DNA of 64,000 nucleotides, taken from DATAVK01 sp036267755 (lineage in GTDB: Bacteria; Actinomycetota; Actinomycetes; JAFAQI01). Location of the stretch: positions 1 through 64,000 of the forward strand of contig DATAVK010000021.1 in NCBI GenBank assembly GCA_036267755.1, in the 5' to 3' direction. Under the pieces are notes generated by a model. The model was not told where the DNA came from, did no database searches, and worked only from the letters and a program-made list of their open reading frames with translations. The position numbers and the translations under genes were made by a program. This document shows, in pieces, positions 16,796 through 25,973 of the stretch (the stretch's first letter is position 1; each line of letters starts with the position of its first letter).

Positions 16796-17697
16796 GACGC
16801 GGCCCGGTAATCGACAGCACCCTCGGTCAACTGCATGAACACGGACTCCAACGATGCCTCCACATTCGACAGCTCATGCAGGATCACGCCGTTGCTACCG
16901 GCAAGCTCGCCGACCGCTTCGGTCGTCAAGCCGGTGACGGTGAGGGTTGAGTCGCCATCTGGTGTCGCCGTGCCGCCGGCGTTGTTGATCAGGCCAGCGA
17001 GTGCCTGCGCCTGCGGCGAGCGCACCCTGACGTAGTTGGAGGTGCTCATCTGCAGCACTTCTCGCGTCGGCGCGTCCGCGATCAATGCGCCACGGCCGAT
17101 GACGATGAGGTGATCCGCCGTCAACGCCATCTCGCTCATCAGGTGGCTCGAGACGAAGACGGTGCGACCCTCGCCGGCCAGGTGCCGCAGGAGAGTACGC
17201 ATCCACAGGATGCCTTCGGGGTCCAGTCCGTTCACCGGTTCGTCAAGCAGGAGGACCGAAGGGTCGCCGAGCAGGGCACTCGCGATGCCGAGCCGTTGAC
17301 CCATGCCGAGGGAGAACCCCTTGGACCGCTTCCTGGCCACTGACGTGAGGCCGACCAGTTCGAGCACTTCGTCGACCCGTCGGCGTGGCAGGTGGTTGCT
17401 CTGCGCGACGCACAGCAGGTGCTGGTACGCGCTTCGGCCGCCGTGGATCGCCTTCGCTTCGAGCAGCGCACCCACTTCTCGAAGCGGCCACCGGTGCTCG
17501 CCGTACGGCGTCCCGTTGATCGTGACCGATCCACCACTGGGGTGGTCCAGCCCGAGCGCCATCCGCATCGTGGTGGACTTGCCGGCGCCGTTCGGGCCGA
17601 GGAAGCCTGTCACCACGCCCGGTTGCACCGTGAAGCTGAGGTTGTCGACAGCGAGCGTCTCGCCGTACCGCTTTGTCAGGGCGTGTGCCTCGATCAT
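16792..17697 (-). CDS. ABC transporter ATP-binding protein (ABC-2 exporter type)
   Basis: This 301-residue ATPase drives the adjacent ABC-2 permease. Walker A is GPNGAGKSTTMRM, the signature loop FSLGMGQRLGIA, and Walker B VLLLDEPVNGLDP. The C-terminal 80 residues form the extra beta-domain common in drug-export ATPases and end in a segment that would contact the permease. The start is taken at ATG 17697 because AAGGAG lies eleven bases upstream; the upstream GTG would overlap that site. The stop overlaps the permease start by four bases. Signature loops of the FSLGMGQ type are common in bacitracin- and daunorubicin-type exporters. Confidence 0.92.
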   Translation of the reverse strand: MIEAHALTKRYGETLAVDNLSFTVQPGVVTGFLGPNGAGKSTTMRMALGLDHPSGGSVTINGTPYGEHRWPLREVGALLEAKAIHGGRSAYQHLLCVAQSNHLPRRRVDEVLELVGLTSVARKRSKGFSLGMGQRLGIASALLGDPSVLLLDEPVNGLDPEGILWMRTLLRHLAGEGRTVFVSSHLMSEMALTADHLIVIGRGALIADAPTREVLQMSTSNYVRVRSPQAQALAGLINNAGGTATPDGDSTLTVTGLTTEAVGELAGSNGVILHELSNVEASLESVFMQLTEGAVDYRAAS

Positions 17698-17722
17698 CGA
17701 GGTTTGCACTCCTTTGGCCGAG

Positions 17723-19711
17723 TTACGGCGAGGGTACGTCGACCACCTCGCCGCCAACGTGGACCACTGCCTGGCGGTGACCGCGTGTCGCGGACCACCG
17801 GATCGTGCACTTCAGGCGCTCGTGGCCCTGCCGGAAGGTGACCCGCGCCTTGCCGCCGAGGCCGTCGGAGCGGAAGGTCACGGTGCCGGTGACCGAGCTG
17901 TCGACGGTCCAACGATCCGCGTGCAGCTGGGCCACCCAGTGCCCGTGCGACCGGTCGTAGTCGATCGTCCCGCCTCGCAGTCCTTGATCGTGCAGGCCAT
18001 CGAGGAAGTCGAACCTGACCGCGGCGTCACCGACGACTGCCGTCGCCACCGAAGCGACGCGGCGCAAGTACACGGCCGCATGTCCGGTGCCGGGTTGAGC
18101 CGCGTGCACGGTCCGCGGGTATCGACCGATCGCGTCGATCGGCGGCACCTTGTGGATGCAGGAGACGGACATCGTGCGCAGGTGTGATGGGTGCTCGATG
18201 AACCGGCGGACCAGGTCCTCGCCACACGGGTGAGGGTTGTCCAGCGCGACCAGATGCACGGTGTTGGGCACCACGACCGCGCGTGCCGCACGACCGATCT
18301 GGCGTGCGATGTGCGCCCCGCCGGCCGGCGGGGTGAGGGAGTCCAGCGCGCCGTTGAGGATGAACACCGGGACGTGCGTGCGATCCATCGGGCCTGCTGG
18401 CACCGGTGGCAGCGCCGCATGCTTGGGAGCAGGCCAGTCAAGACAGGAGTCGTAGGTCTCGGTGTACGGCTGCACGGTGAGCCACTCGTTGATCGTGAAC
18501 GGCGCGAAGGTTCGTGGCGGCAGCGCTGCTTCATTCGCGTCGAGCTGCTTGACCCGGGTGGCGCGGCCGGCATGCATGCTGAACAGCTGCGGGTAGTCGG
18601 TGCAGGCGACCGCGAAGTAGTCACCGTCCGAGTAGGTGGTGTCGGGCGCGACGTAGTCGCCGTCGTCCCAGCCGATGTCCTGGGCCCACAGCCGCAGCAG
18701 CGGCGTCTTGTCTCGCAGATTGAGGTAGGCACGGGCGGCGGCGACGAGGTCGCGGTCAGGCTGGTAGTCATAGCCAGCGTCGTTGACCAGGTTGACCAAC
18801 GTCGTCTCGTTGACAACCACGGGATGCCGATGGCCGTCGAGGCCGACCGGGGAGCCCGTGAAGGAACGGTGCCGCAACCGTCGGGCCAGCCGCCCGATGA
18901 CGCTCCACGCGGAGCCGTGGCCCCCGGTCTTGCAACTCACAGACAGCCGGCAGACCCGGTTGAACGCTCGGTGGGCAGTGGTGGGAGTCGTCCGGTACCA
19001 CGGATCGAGATCCCGAGCCTCGTATGCCGAGTCGAGCGTTACCGACCGGAGCAGGTGCGGATACCGAGCCAGGAACGATTGGCCGAGGTAGGTGCCGTAG
19101 GAGTCGCCGTAATAGTCGACCCGTCCGACTTTCAGCGCCCGTACGACGGCGGCCAGGTCCTCGGCGACGTAGGCCGTGCCGTAACGGTCGGACCGGCTGC
19201 CCAGCTGGGCGGCGCATGCCGCGACGTCCTTCCGGAAGGTGGTCGTCGTCGTCAGGTTGCCGAGCTGTTGCAGGCCCTGGCAGTTGATCGGGCTCGATCC
19301 TCCGGTGCCGCGTTGGTCGACCACGAGCAGGTTGTGGGTGGTGAGCACTGGCCCCAGCATCCGGGCGTAGTCCGCAGCGGTGCCGGTCGACGGATAGCCC
19401 GGGCCGCCTTCCATCGCCAGCACGGTGTGGGCGCCGCCGTGCGGCGGGTGACTGGCCGGCACCCACCCGAACGACACCGTGATTTTCACGTCGCTGTGGC
19501 CAGGTGCGATCGGAACGCGCATCGATCCGCACCACGTGGCCCGGCCCACGCCGAGCTTGCACCGGTGCAGCGTCAGTTGGCCGACCCGCAGCGATGGGGA
19601 TGCTGCGCGCGGCGAGGCGGCGTGCACGGGCGGAGTCGCGGAGCCGGCTGGCAGGAACGCCAGCGTTGCGGCAAGAGCAAGACCCCCCGTGACGAGGCGA
19701 AATCGCGTCAC
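17723..19711 (-). CDS. Secreted alpha/beta hydrolase, prolyl/tripeptidyl aminopeptidase type
   Basis: This exported serine hydrolase of about 662 residues resembles actinobacterial tripeptidyl aminopeptidases (TAP family). A signal peptide (VTRFRLVTGGLALAATLAFL...) is followed by the hydrolase core with VVDQRGTGGSSPINC, the nucleophile elbow YYGDSYGTY (S204), the acid-bearing strand ILNGALDSLTPP and the histidine in NTVHLVALDNPHPCG, close to the TAP-like C-terminal domain. The last 120 residues form an extra beta-rich module not needed for catalysis. GTG 19711 is chosen because it begins the signal peptide with GGAGGG about eleven bases upstream; the open frame to 20020 overlaps a divergent gene and looks spurious. 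Confidence 0.85.
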   Translation of the reverse strand: MTRFRLVTGGLALAATLAFLPAGSATPPVHAASPRAASPSLRVGQLTLHRCKLGVGRATWCGSMRVPIAPGHSDVKITVSFGWVPASHPPHGGAHTVLAMEGGPGYPSTGTAADYARMLGPVLTTHNLLVVDQRGTGGSSPINCQGLQQLGNLTTTTTFRKDVAACAAQLGSRSDRYGTAYVAEDLAAVVRALKVGRVDYYGDSYGTYLGQSFLARYPHLLRSVTLDSAYEARDLDPWYRTTPTTAHRAFNRVCRLSVSCKTGGHGSAWSVIGRLARRLRHRSFTGSPVGLDGHRHPVVVNETTLVNLVNDAGYDYQPDRDLVAAARAYLNLRDKTPLLRLWAQDIGWDDGDYVAPDTTYSDGDYFAVACTDYPQLFSMHAGRATRVKQLDANEAALPPRTFAPFTINEWLTVQPYTETYDSCLDWPAPKHAALPPVPAGPMDRTHVPVFILNGALDSLTPPAGGAHIARQIGRAARAVVVPNTVHLVALDNPHPCGEDLVRRFIEHPSHLRTMSVSCIHKVPPIDAIGRYPRTVHAAQPGTGHAAVYLRRVASVATAVVGDAAVRFDFLDGLHDQGLRGGTIDYDRSHGHWVAQLHADRWTVDSSVTGTVTFRSDGLGGKARVTFRQGHERLKCTIRWSATRGHRQAVVHVGGEVVDVPSP

Positions 19712-19835
19712 GCACCCATCATCCCTCCGCTGAGGTCCGCTGTCCGCCGTACCGGTGAACCGCCTCGTTGCGCAGTCCGTGACCTGGGGTGGGCGCGCGT
19801 TCTGCCTGCCCGTCACGTCCCGAGAGGAGCACGGC

Positions 19836-20297
19836 ATGGCTGCACGAGGTCGCGCATTGTCCGTACTGGCCGTCGGGGGATCGTTGGCTGCGGTGGCCGC
19901 CGTCGGCGCCGTTGTGCCGGCGTCAGCAACGGCATCGGCCCCGGCGACCGCCAAGTCCGTGACGATCAGCCTGCATAAGACATCTGTCGGTAAGCGAGTC
20001 GCGGCGAAGGGCGGCCGCACCGTCTACATGTTCTCGATCGACACCTCAAAGAAGTCCAACTGCGGCAAGAAATGCCGTGCCGTCTGGAAGCCGGTGACCA
20101 GCGAGCACGCACCAAAGGCGGCCCATGGCATCAAGCGCGCAAGCCTCGCGAAGATCAAGCACGACCAGGTCAAGTACCACGGCCACCCGCTGTACTACTA
20201 CCTCGGCGACCACAAGGCCGGGCAGGCGAATGGCGAGGGGTTGTTCGCCTTCAAGGGCTTCTGGTACACCGTGACGGCCAAGGGCCGCGTCGGCTGA
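19836..20297 (+). CDS. Small secreted protein with COG4315-type repeats
   Basis: This is a 153-residue exported protein. It has a signal peptide (MAARGRALSVLAVGG...VPASA) and then two copies of the short repeat typical of the 'secreted repeat of unknown function' family, seen as GGRTVYMFSIDTSKKSNC with a CGKKC pair, and HGHPLYYYLGDHKAGQANGEG. It ends with FKGFWYTVTAKG. Family members are outer-surface or cell-wall proteins with no known activity. The ATG at 19836 has GAGAGGAG upstream; an open frame begins further upstream but lacks a signal. It converges with the Fur-type gene four bases downstream. Confidence 0.85.
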   Translation: MAARGRALSVLAVGGSLAAVAAVGAVVPASATASAPATAKSVTISLHKTSVGKRVAAKGGRTVYMFSIDTSKKSNCGKKCRAVWKPVTSEHAPKAAHGIKRASLAKIKHDQVKYHGHPLYYYLGDHKAGQANGEGLFAFKGFWYTVTAKGRVG

Positions 20298-20300
20298 TCC

Positions 20301-20738
20301 CTAGTGTCGGCCGGTCGGCGACGGGTGCCGATCGCAGCGCCCGAAGATCTCGACGGTGTGGGTCACCTCGGTGAAGCCTGCCTCGTCGGCGACCCGCGCG
20401 GCCCAGCGCTCCACCTCGGGCCCTGCCACCTCGACGCTGCGACCGCACTGCCGGCAGACCAGATGGTGGTGATGGTCCGCCTCATCCCGCGGGTGCCCCT
20501 GACCGCACCTGCGGTAGCTCGCCTCGCCGTCGGGGCGGACCACGACGTCGACGTCGCCCTGCTCGGCCAGCCGCTTGAGATGGCGGTACACCGTGGTGAG
20601 GCCGATCGCCTGGTCGCGTCGCTTCAGTTCGTCGTGCAGTGCTTGCGCGGTCAGGAAGCCGTCGGCCTCAGCGAGGGCGGCATCCAGCGCGGCGCCTTGC
20701 CGAGTGGCGCGCAGTCGGCCGGTATCCGCGCTGGTCAC
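20301..20738 (-). CDS. zur: Fur family regulator, probable zinc uptake regulator Zur
   Basis: This 145-residue metal-dependent repressor has an N-terminal winged helix (TRQGAALDAALAEADGFLTA, TTVYRHLKRLAEQGDVD) and a C-terminal dimer domain with the DHHHHLVCRQCG metal region and a further IFGRCDRH motif. The CxxC is one half of the structural zinc site; the second pair is reduced to a single cysteine, which is unusual. It is the last gene of an operon with a zinc ABC transporter, overlapping the permease by four bases, so autoregulated zinc-responsive repression of znuACB is the expected job. A candidate Zur box lies at 23374-23388. Confidence 0.88.
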   Translation of the reverse strand: MTSADTGRLRATRQGAALDAALAEADGFLTAQALHDELKRRDQAIGLTTVYRHLKRLAEQGDVDVVVRPDGEASYRRCGQGHPRDEADHHHHLVCRQCGRSVEVAGPEVERWAARVADEAGFTEVTHTVEIFGRCDRHPSPTGRH

Positions 20739-21577
20739 GTGCCTACCGTAATCCGGCGCCCTCGCTGTGTGAGTCCAAGACCGACCAGCCGGGCCAGCAG
20801 GTAGAGCCCGAAGCTGATGAAGGTGACGAACACGCTGGCCTTCACGGACGGGTACTGCAGGTTCGCGACGAGTCCGCCGTCAGCCGCGACGAAGGCGAAG
20901 CCCACCGAGATGGCGGTCACTACCAGCGGGTTGGCGGACAGCTTGGTCGCCGCGGCGGCGGGCGTGATCGTGAGGCTGAGCACCAGCAGGGTCCCGACGA
21001 TCTGCGCGGCCTCCGTGACGGTGAGCGCGAGCAGGTACAGGAACAGCAGACCCAGCAGGCGGGTGCGCACCCCCCGGGCTTCCGCGAGCTCCGGATCGAC
21101 GCTGGCGAACAGCAACGGCCGGAACATGACAGCGGTCACCACGATGACGACCCCGACGATCACGAGCAGCAAGATCAGCTGGTTCGTGCTGACACCGTAG
21201 ATGTAGCCGAACAGGATGTTCGTGGCCTCGGTCGCGAAGCCGTTGTAATAGCTCAGCAGCAGCACGCCCAGGCCGAGGCCGAACGCCAGGATGACCCCGA
21301 TCGCGGAGTCGCGCTCGCGCGACCGCGCGCCGAGCAGCCCGATAGACGTGGCCACGACGATCGACCCGACCAGGGCGCCTCCGATCGCATCCCCGTTGAT
21401 GAGCAGCCCGGCGGCAGCGCCGGTGAAGGCGAGTTCCGCGGTCCCGTGGACGGCGAAGGCCGCGCCGCGCGTCACGACGAACGGCCCGAGCAGCCCACAC
21501 GCCACGGAGATCAGCCCGCCGGCCAGCAGCGCGTGCACCGCGAACGGTTGCTGGAGGTAGAACCACAGGCCGGTCAC
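20735..21577 (-). CDS. znuB: Zinc ABC transporter permease
   Basis: This 280-residue permease has about eight hydrophobic segments and belongs to the ABC-3 family for zinc and manganese. Typical features are the first span followed by VACGLLGPFVVTRGAAFAVH and the cytoplasmic loop FGLGLGVLLLSYYNGFATEA. The gene overlaps the ATPase gene upstream and the zur gene downstream by four bases each. With ZnuA and ZnuC it should import Zn2+ when zinc is scarce. Manganese is possible from the permease sequence alone, but the coupling to a Zur-like regulator favours zinc. Confidence 0.92.
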   Translation of the reverse strand: MTGLWFYLQQPFAVHALLAGGLISVACGLLGPFVVTRGAAFAVHGTAELAFTGAAAGLLINGDAIGGALVGSIVVATSIGLLGARSRERDSAIGVILAFGLGLGVLLLSYYNGFATEATNILFGYIYGVSTNQLILLLVIVGVVIVVTAVMFRPLLFASVDPELAEARGVRTRLLGLLFLYLLALTVTEAAQIVGTLLVLSLTITPAAAATKLSANPLVVTAISVGFAFVAADGGLVANLQYPSVKASVFVTFISFGLYLLARLVGLGLTQRGRRITVGT

Positions 21578-22443
21578 GGCAGCAGCCCCCGGCTGGGAGT
21601 GGCAGGGGGCACGTCGTCGAGGTGGTGATGATGGCCACCGCCAGCATCACCGTGTCCGGCGTCCGGGGCGCCGACGACGACGATCCGGTCGCGGACCCGG
21701 AGGACATCGATCGGTACGCCGTAGAGCTCGGTCAGCCGCTCGCTGGTCATCACGTCCTCGGGCCGTCCGATGGCCCAGTTGCCGCCGACGAGGTAGAGCA
21801 CACGGTCGATGAGCGGGAGGACGGGATTGATCTCGTGGGTGACCAGAAGTACGGCGGTGCCGGCGTCGCGGCGTCGTTCGTCGATGAGCGCGGTGACCGC
21901 CTGCTGGTGGTGCAGGTCGAGCGAGAGCAGCGGCTCGTCGCACAGCAGGAGTTGCGGCTCGCTGAGCAGCGCCTGGGCAACGCGCAGCCGCTGCTGCTCG
22001 CCGCCGGACAGGCTGCCGATCGGTGCGTCGGCGAACGCCGTCGCGCCGACCGAGCGGATGGCATCGTCCACGCGCCGTCGCGCCTCGCGCGAGGGCCACG
22101 GCGGCCCCCACCGATGCCCGTCCAGCCCGAGCCGCACCAGGTCCCGGCCGCGCAGCGGGAGGTCGCGGTCGAACCCCTTCTGCTGCGGGATGTAGCCGAC
22201 GTCGCTGTTCCCGCGCCGCGGGGGACGGCCCGCGATGGTCACCGACCCCGACGACAGCTGCTGCAGCCCGAGCAGGACCCGCATCAGGCTGGTCTTGCCG
22301 GCCCCGTTGGGGCCGAGCACCGCCACGAACTCGCCGGCGGCGACCTCCAGCTCGAGCTCGCTCCACAGCGTCCGTTCGCCGAAGCGCAGCGTGGCGTCAT
22401 GCAGGGCGGCAGCGGGGCGGGTCGACCCGCCGGTGTCAGCCAC
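21574..22443 (-). CDS. znuC: Zinc ABC transporter ATP-binding protein
   Basis: This ATPase of about 289 residues powers zinc uptake. Walker A is GPNGAGKTSLMRV, the signature LSGGEQQRLRVAQAL, and Walker B QLLLCDEPLLSLD. A histidine cluster (DAGGGHHHHLDD) near the C-terminus may sense or buffer metal; it ends with a short proline-rich tail. GTG 22443 is chosen as start because it overlaps the stop of the znuA gene by eight bases, a tight coupling; the open frame to 22464 would overlap more. Confidence 0.92.
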   Translation of the reverse strand: MADTGGSTRPAAALHDATLRFGERTLWSELELEVAAGEFVAVLGPNGAGKTSLMRVLLGLQQLSSGSVTIAGRPPRRGNSDVGYIPQQKGFDRDLPLRGRDLVRLGLDGHRWGPPWPSREARRRVDDAIRSVGATAFADAPIGSLSGGEQQRLRVAQALLSEPQLLLCDEPLLSLDLHHQQAVTALIDERRRDAGTAVLLVTHEINPVLPLIDRVLYLVGGNWAIGRPEDVMTSERLTELYGVPIDVLRVRDRIVVVGAPDAGHGDAGGGHHHHLDDVPPATPSRGLLP

Positions 22444-23353
22444 CGAGCGCCGCGAGCAGTGCACGGTCCTGGGCGAGCTGCCAGGCCTGGAAGCTGGTGT
22501 ACTGCGGCGGCATCGTCTCCGAGACTCCGACGACGGGGACGTGGGCCGCGACGGCGAGTGCCTTGATGGCAGTGGTCTGGGAGTCGACGACCTGGGAGTT
22601 GTAGAGCAATCCCTTCACCTTGTGCTGGGTGATGTCGCGGTCGAATGTCGCCGTGTCCTGGGGGCTGGGGTCGGTGCCGTCCTCGATGGCCTGGGAGAAA
22701 GATGCGGGGGTGCCAAGCCTCAGCCCGGCAGCCGCGACGAGGTACCCGGGCACGCGCTCGGTGTAGGCGATCGACGTACCGGCGTACCGGGACTTGATCC
22801 TCGAGATGACCGTGAGTAGTGGCTTGAGGCTGGCGTCGAACCGGGCCGCGCCGGCGGCGAACGCGTGCGCGCCGGCCGGGTCGATACTCGAGAGCTGCCG
22901 GCTGATGGCCGTCGCCACTGTGGGCAGCCGCTGGGTCCAGTACCACAGGTGCGGGTTGGGGTTGCTCCCCGTGACACCGAGGACCTTCTGGACCGAGAGC
23001 ACCCGGCGGGAAGAGCTCGAGGAGCTCGCCAGGATCTTGTCCATGAAGTCGTCGTAGCCGGCGCCGTTCTCGATCACGAGCTGGGCCGTCGTGATCGTCG
23101 CCGCGGCCGCCGGGTCGCTCTGGTACAGATGCGGGTCGGTGTTGGGGTCGGTGATGATCGAGTGAACGCTCACCCGCGACCCACCGATCTGCTCGGCGAT
23201 GTTCCCCCAGAAGTTCTCGGCGGCTGCGACGGTGACACGGCCGGAGGCGGTTGCCGAGACGTGGGCGGCCGAGTCGCACCCGGCCAGCCCCGCGACCGCG
23301 GCGATGCTGAGCGCGGCGATGGCCGCGCGCGACCGCAGTCTGTGGTGAAGCAC
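22436..23353 (-). CDS. znuA: Zinc ABC transporter substrate-binding lipoprotein
   Basis: This is a cell-surface zinc-binding lipoprotein of about 305 residues. It starts with a signal sequence ending in the lipobox LAGC. Family hallmarks are VTVAAAENFWGNIAEQIGG, the metal-binding stretch NTDPHLYQSDP and NPNPHLWYWTQRLP, with the third ligand region in the second half (VVGVSETMPPQ). The long histidine-rich loop found in many ZnuA proteins is absent, as in AztC-type proteins. The GTG at 23353 starts the signal peptide; an open frame to 23389 would begin with TTG inside the predicted Zur operator, which makes it unlikely. No strong ribosome site is seen, so a short or leaderless transcript is possible. 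Confidence 0.9.
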   Translation of the reverse strand: MLHHRLRSRAAIAALSIAAVAGLAGCDSAAHVSATASGRVTVAAAENFWGNIAEQIGGSRVSVHSIITDPNTDPHLYQSDPAAAATITTAQLVIENGAGYDDFMDKILASSSSSSRRVLSVQKVLGVTGSNPNPHLWYWTQRLPTVATAISRQLSSIDPAGAHAFAAGAARFDASLKPLLTVISRIKSRYAGTSIAYTERVPGYLVAAAGLRLGTPASFSQAIEDGTDPSPQDTATFDRDITQHKVKGLLYNSQVVDSQTTAIKALAVAAHVPVVGVSETMPPQYTSFQAWQLAQDRALLAALGG

Positions 23354-23373
23354 GAAACCAGTCTGGATGAAAC

Positions 23374-23388
23374 TGGAAACCGTTGTCA
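23374..23388 (-). promoter_or_regulatory. Candidate Zur box upstream of znuA
   Basis: The 15-base sequence TGGAAACCGTTGTCA is an imperfect inverted repeat (7-1-7, five of seven pairs) close to the actinobacterial Zur consensus TGAAAATGATTTTCA. It lies 21 bases upstream of the znuA start, where binding would block a promoter. Binding of the regulator encoded at the end of this operon is inferred, not shown. Confidence 0.65.
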
Positions 23389-23395
23389 ATAGTGG

Positions 23396-24646
23396 CTAGA
23401 CGAGGAACCGGAACAGCGCATGGTCCGGCTGCACCTGCTCCACGACGAGCGACATCCCGGCCAGCCGGTCCAGCAGCGGGCCGATGTCCTCGCGGCGGGC
23501 CAGCTCGATGCCGACCAGCGCCGGGCCGGTCTCCCGGTTGGAGCGCTTCACGTACTCGAACAGCGTGATGTCGTCCTCCGGGCCCAGCGCGTGGTCGAGG
23601 AAGCCGCGCAGCGCGCCGGGCTCCTGCGGGAACTCGACCAGGAAGTAGTGCTTGAGCCCGAGATGGACCAGGGATCGCTCGAGGATCTCGGGGTAGCGGG
23701 ACAGGTCGTTGTTGCCGCCGGAGAGCACGCACACGACGGTCTGGTCGCGGAGGTCCCCGAGCTGGCCGAGTGCGGTCGACGAGAGCGCGCCGGCGGGCTC
23801 AGCGATGATGCCGTCGGCCTGGTAGAGCGCGATCATCTCGGTGCAGAGCTCGCCTTCGGTCACGGTGAGTAGCTCGACCCCGCTCGCCGCCGCGTGCGCG
23901 TAGGTGTGGGCTCCGACCTGCCTGACCGCCGCACCGTCGACGAACGTGTCGAGGGTGTCCAGCGGCACCGGAAGGCCGGCTCGCACCGCGGCGGCCATGC
24001 TGGCGGCGCCCGCCGGCTCGACCCCCACCAGGCGGGGTGGCGTCGCCTGGTCGGACAGCCACGCCGCGGACCCTGCGAGCAGGCCGCCGCCCCCGATCGG
24101 TACGACGAGGACGTCGGGGGAGCGGCCAAGCTGGCCCTCGATCTCCCGGATCACGGTGCCTTGCCCGGCGATGGTGTCCAGGGCGTCGAAGGCCGGCACC
24201 AGCGCGGCGCCGTTGGAGGCTGCGAACGCGGCGGCCGCGTCGCTCGCCTCGTCGTAGGTGTCACCGGTCGCGCGGATCTCGACCCTGCCCTCGCCGAGCG
24301 CCTCGATCCGGTCGCGCTTCTGCCGCGGTGTGGTGCGCGGCAGGTAGGCCCAGCCGTCGATCCCCAGCAGCGCGCATGCCATCGCGACGCCCTGGGCGTG
24401 GTTGCCGGCGCTGGCGCAGACGACCCCCCGCGCGCGGACGTCGGTCGCGAGCTGGGAGATGAAGTTGTACGCCCCCCGGAGCTTGTACGAGCGGACCGGC
24501 TGGAGGTCCTCGCGCTTGAGATACACCGCCGCTCCGGTGAGCGCGGACAGCCGCGCGTTGAGCTGCAAGGGAGTGGTCGTCGCGACCCCGTCCAACCGCG
24601 CAGCGGCCGCCTCGATGTCGGCGCGGGTGACCCGTGTCGTGTTCAC
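23396..24646 (-). CDS. ilvA: Threonine ammonia-lyase (threonine dehydratase), single ACT-like domain
   Basis: This 416-residue PLP enzyme deaminates threonine to 2-oxobutanoate, the first step of isoleucine synthesis, or serves threonine catabolism. The PLP lysine is K55 in SYKLRGAYNF, the phosphate-binding glycine loop is IGGGGLLAG, and CASAGNHAQGVA is also present. The C-terminal 85 residues form one ACT-like regulatory domain (HYFLVEFPQEPGALRGFLDH...), making this the short type found in actinobacteria, in which one rather than two regulatory repeats is present. It stands alone; the upstream and downstream genes are unrelated. Confidence 0.93.
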   Translation of the reverse strand: MNTTRVTRADIEAAAARLDGVATTTPLQLNARLSALTGAAVYLKREDLQPVRSYKLRGAYNFISQLATDVRARGVVCASAGNHAQGVAMACALLGIDGWAYLPRTTPRQKRDRIEALGEGRVEIRATGDTYDEASDAAAAFAASNGAALVPAFDALDTIAGQGTVIREIEGQLGRSPDVLVVPIGGGGLLAGSAAWLSDQATPPRLVGVEPAGAASMAAAVRAGLPVPLDTLDTFVDGAAVRQVGAHTYAHAAASGVELLTVTEGELCTEMIALYQADGIIAEPAGALSSTALGQLGDLRDQTVVCVLSGGNNDLSRYPEILERSLVHLGLKHYFLVEFPQEPGALRGFLDHALGPEDDITLFEYVKRSNRETGPALVGIELARREDIGPLLDRLAGMSLVVEQVQPDHALFRFLV

Positions 24647-24671
24647 CCGCCTATTGTCGCGGGTCCGGCCG

Positions 24672-25973
24672 CTAGCGCGACGGCGCGACGGCGGCGCGGT
24701 CGTCGGAGGTGCGACGTGGCTGCGGCGCGGTTGGCGCTGCGGTGAGGGACACCGGTCCGCCCAGGTCGGCCATCAGCGCGTCGATCGCCGACAGGAGCGA
24801 GCCGTAGAGCAGGAACAACGTCGGATCGTCGAGGTCACGGCGGACGTCGTCGGTCAGTTCGCGGACACCGGCGCGCGCCTCATGGAGCGCCTCCGCGACC
24901 GTCACCGGACGGTACGTGCCGCTCCGACCGACCCGATCCCGCAACGGGGCGGCGAGCGCCTCGACCGAGTCGGCGACGCTGGCGAGCAGGTTCGAGAACC
25001 GGGTCCGGAATCGTGGGCTGGTGCTCAGCTGCTGGCGGGCACCTTCGGTCGCGGCGGCGCGAAGGGTGTCGATGATGTGCGCGGTGTGGCTCGACGCACG
25101 GCGCAGCCGTTCGTCGACATCGACGTACGCCGCAACCGCCTCCCGGCGGCCGGCTCCCCGGTGGTTCCAGCGCAGCGACTCCGATGCCTCGGACAGTGCG
25201 GAAGCCGCGTGCAGCCGGCTGGTGTCGAGCCGGGCGAGATGGCCGCCCCAGCCGGAACTCAGCAGGAGCAGGTCCTCGTCGACAAGGTCGTCGGCTACGT
25301 GACGGATCACGTCGACTATGTCGTCGGCGAAGTCCTTCACGGCGAACGCGGCCTCACCCGCGTTCGTGGTGGGCAACACCACGGCGCCGGCGAGCACGCC
25401 AACGACGGCGCCGACGAACGAGCTGGCGAGCTGGATGACGATGGCGGGGCCATGGGCGGCGACGCTCATCAGGGTCAACGCCGTGACGGCGGTCTGCGCG
25501 GCGACCTCGGAGCCACCGAGGGCGCGTCCGATCAGCGCGGCGCCCCCCGCGGCAAGGACCAAGGTCCACAGGTGGACCCCACCGATCCCACCGAGCAGCG
25601 AGGCGAGTCCGACGCCGGCGACGAGGCCGGCCACTCGAGCCACGCCCTTGACCACGGTCTGGTACACCGTCGCCTGCACGGTGAGCAGCGCGGCGATCGC
25701 GGCGACGACCGGTTGCGGGTCACCGAGCGCGCGAGCCAGTCCCCAGGCTGCCGAGGTCGCGAGCGCGGACCGGGCGACGTTGAGCACGAAGCCGCGGTGC
25801 GTATGAGCCTGGCGGTAGAGCCACGCCCAGCCTGCCCCGCTCGGGCGTGAGAGCGAGGGCAGCATCGGGTCCGGCCCTGGAAGCGCGGGGTCGATGAGCG
25901 ATCGGCGGAGCCGATGTGAGGTCGAGGGATCGGCCGTCGGCAGGTCATCAGGTGGAGCAAGGCGCACAAACAT
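24672..25973 (-). CDS. FUSC family membrane protein (aromatic acid exporter-like)
   Basis: This protein of about 433 residues has a cluster of roughly six hydrophobic segments between residues 60 and 200, starting with the family phrase QPVVAAIAALLTVQATVYQT. A long helical cytoplasmic C-terminal domain follows, with several arginine- and leucine-rich helices. FUSC/ArAE proteins such as YccS and AaeB have been linked to export of aromatic acids or envelope functions; the substrate here is unknown. The ATG at 25973 is the most conservative start; GTG codons at 25979 and 25982 are alternatives. The gene is divergent from a TetR regulator 137 bases away, which may control it. Confidence 0.8.
   Translation of the reverse strand: MFVRLAPPDDLPTADPSTSHRLRRSLIDPALPGPDPMLPSLSRPSGAGWAWLYRQAHTHRGFVLNVARSALATSAAWGLARALGDPQPVVAAIAALLTVQATVYQTVVKGVARVAGLVAGVGLASLLGGIGGVHLWTLVLAAGGAALIGRALGGSEVAAQTAVTALTLMSVAAHGPAIVIQLASSFVGAVVGVLAGAVVLPTTNAGEAAFAVKDFADDIVDVIRHVADDLVDEDLLLLSSGWGGHLARLDTSRLHAASALSEASESLRWNHRGAGRREAVAAYVDVDERLRRASSHTAHIIDTLRAAATEGARQQLSTSPRFRTRFSNLLASVADSVEALAAPLRDRVGRSGTYRPVTVAEALHEARAGVRELTDDVRRDLDDPTLFLLYGSLLSAIDALMADLGGPVSLTAAPTAPQPRRTSDDRAAVAPSR

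Noticed and set aside
17700..20020. Long minus-strand frame reaching 20020 as a 765-residue hydrolase
   Set aside because: The extra 103 residues lie upstream of a clear signal peptide and overlap the start of the small secreted repeat protein on the other strand.
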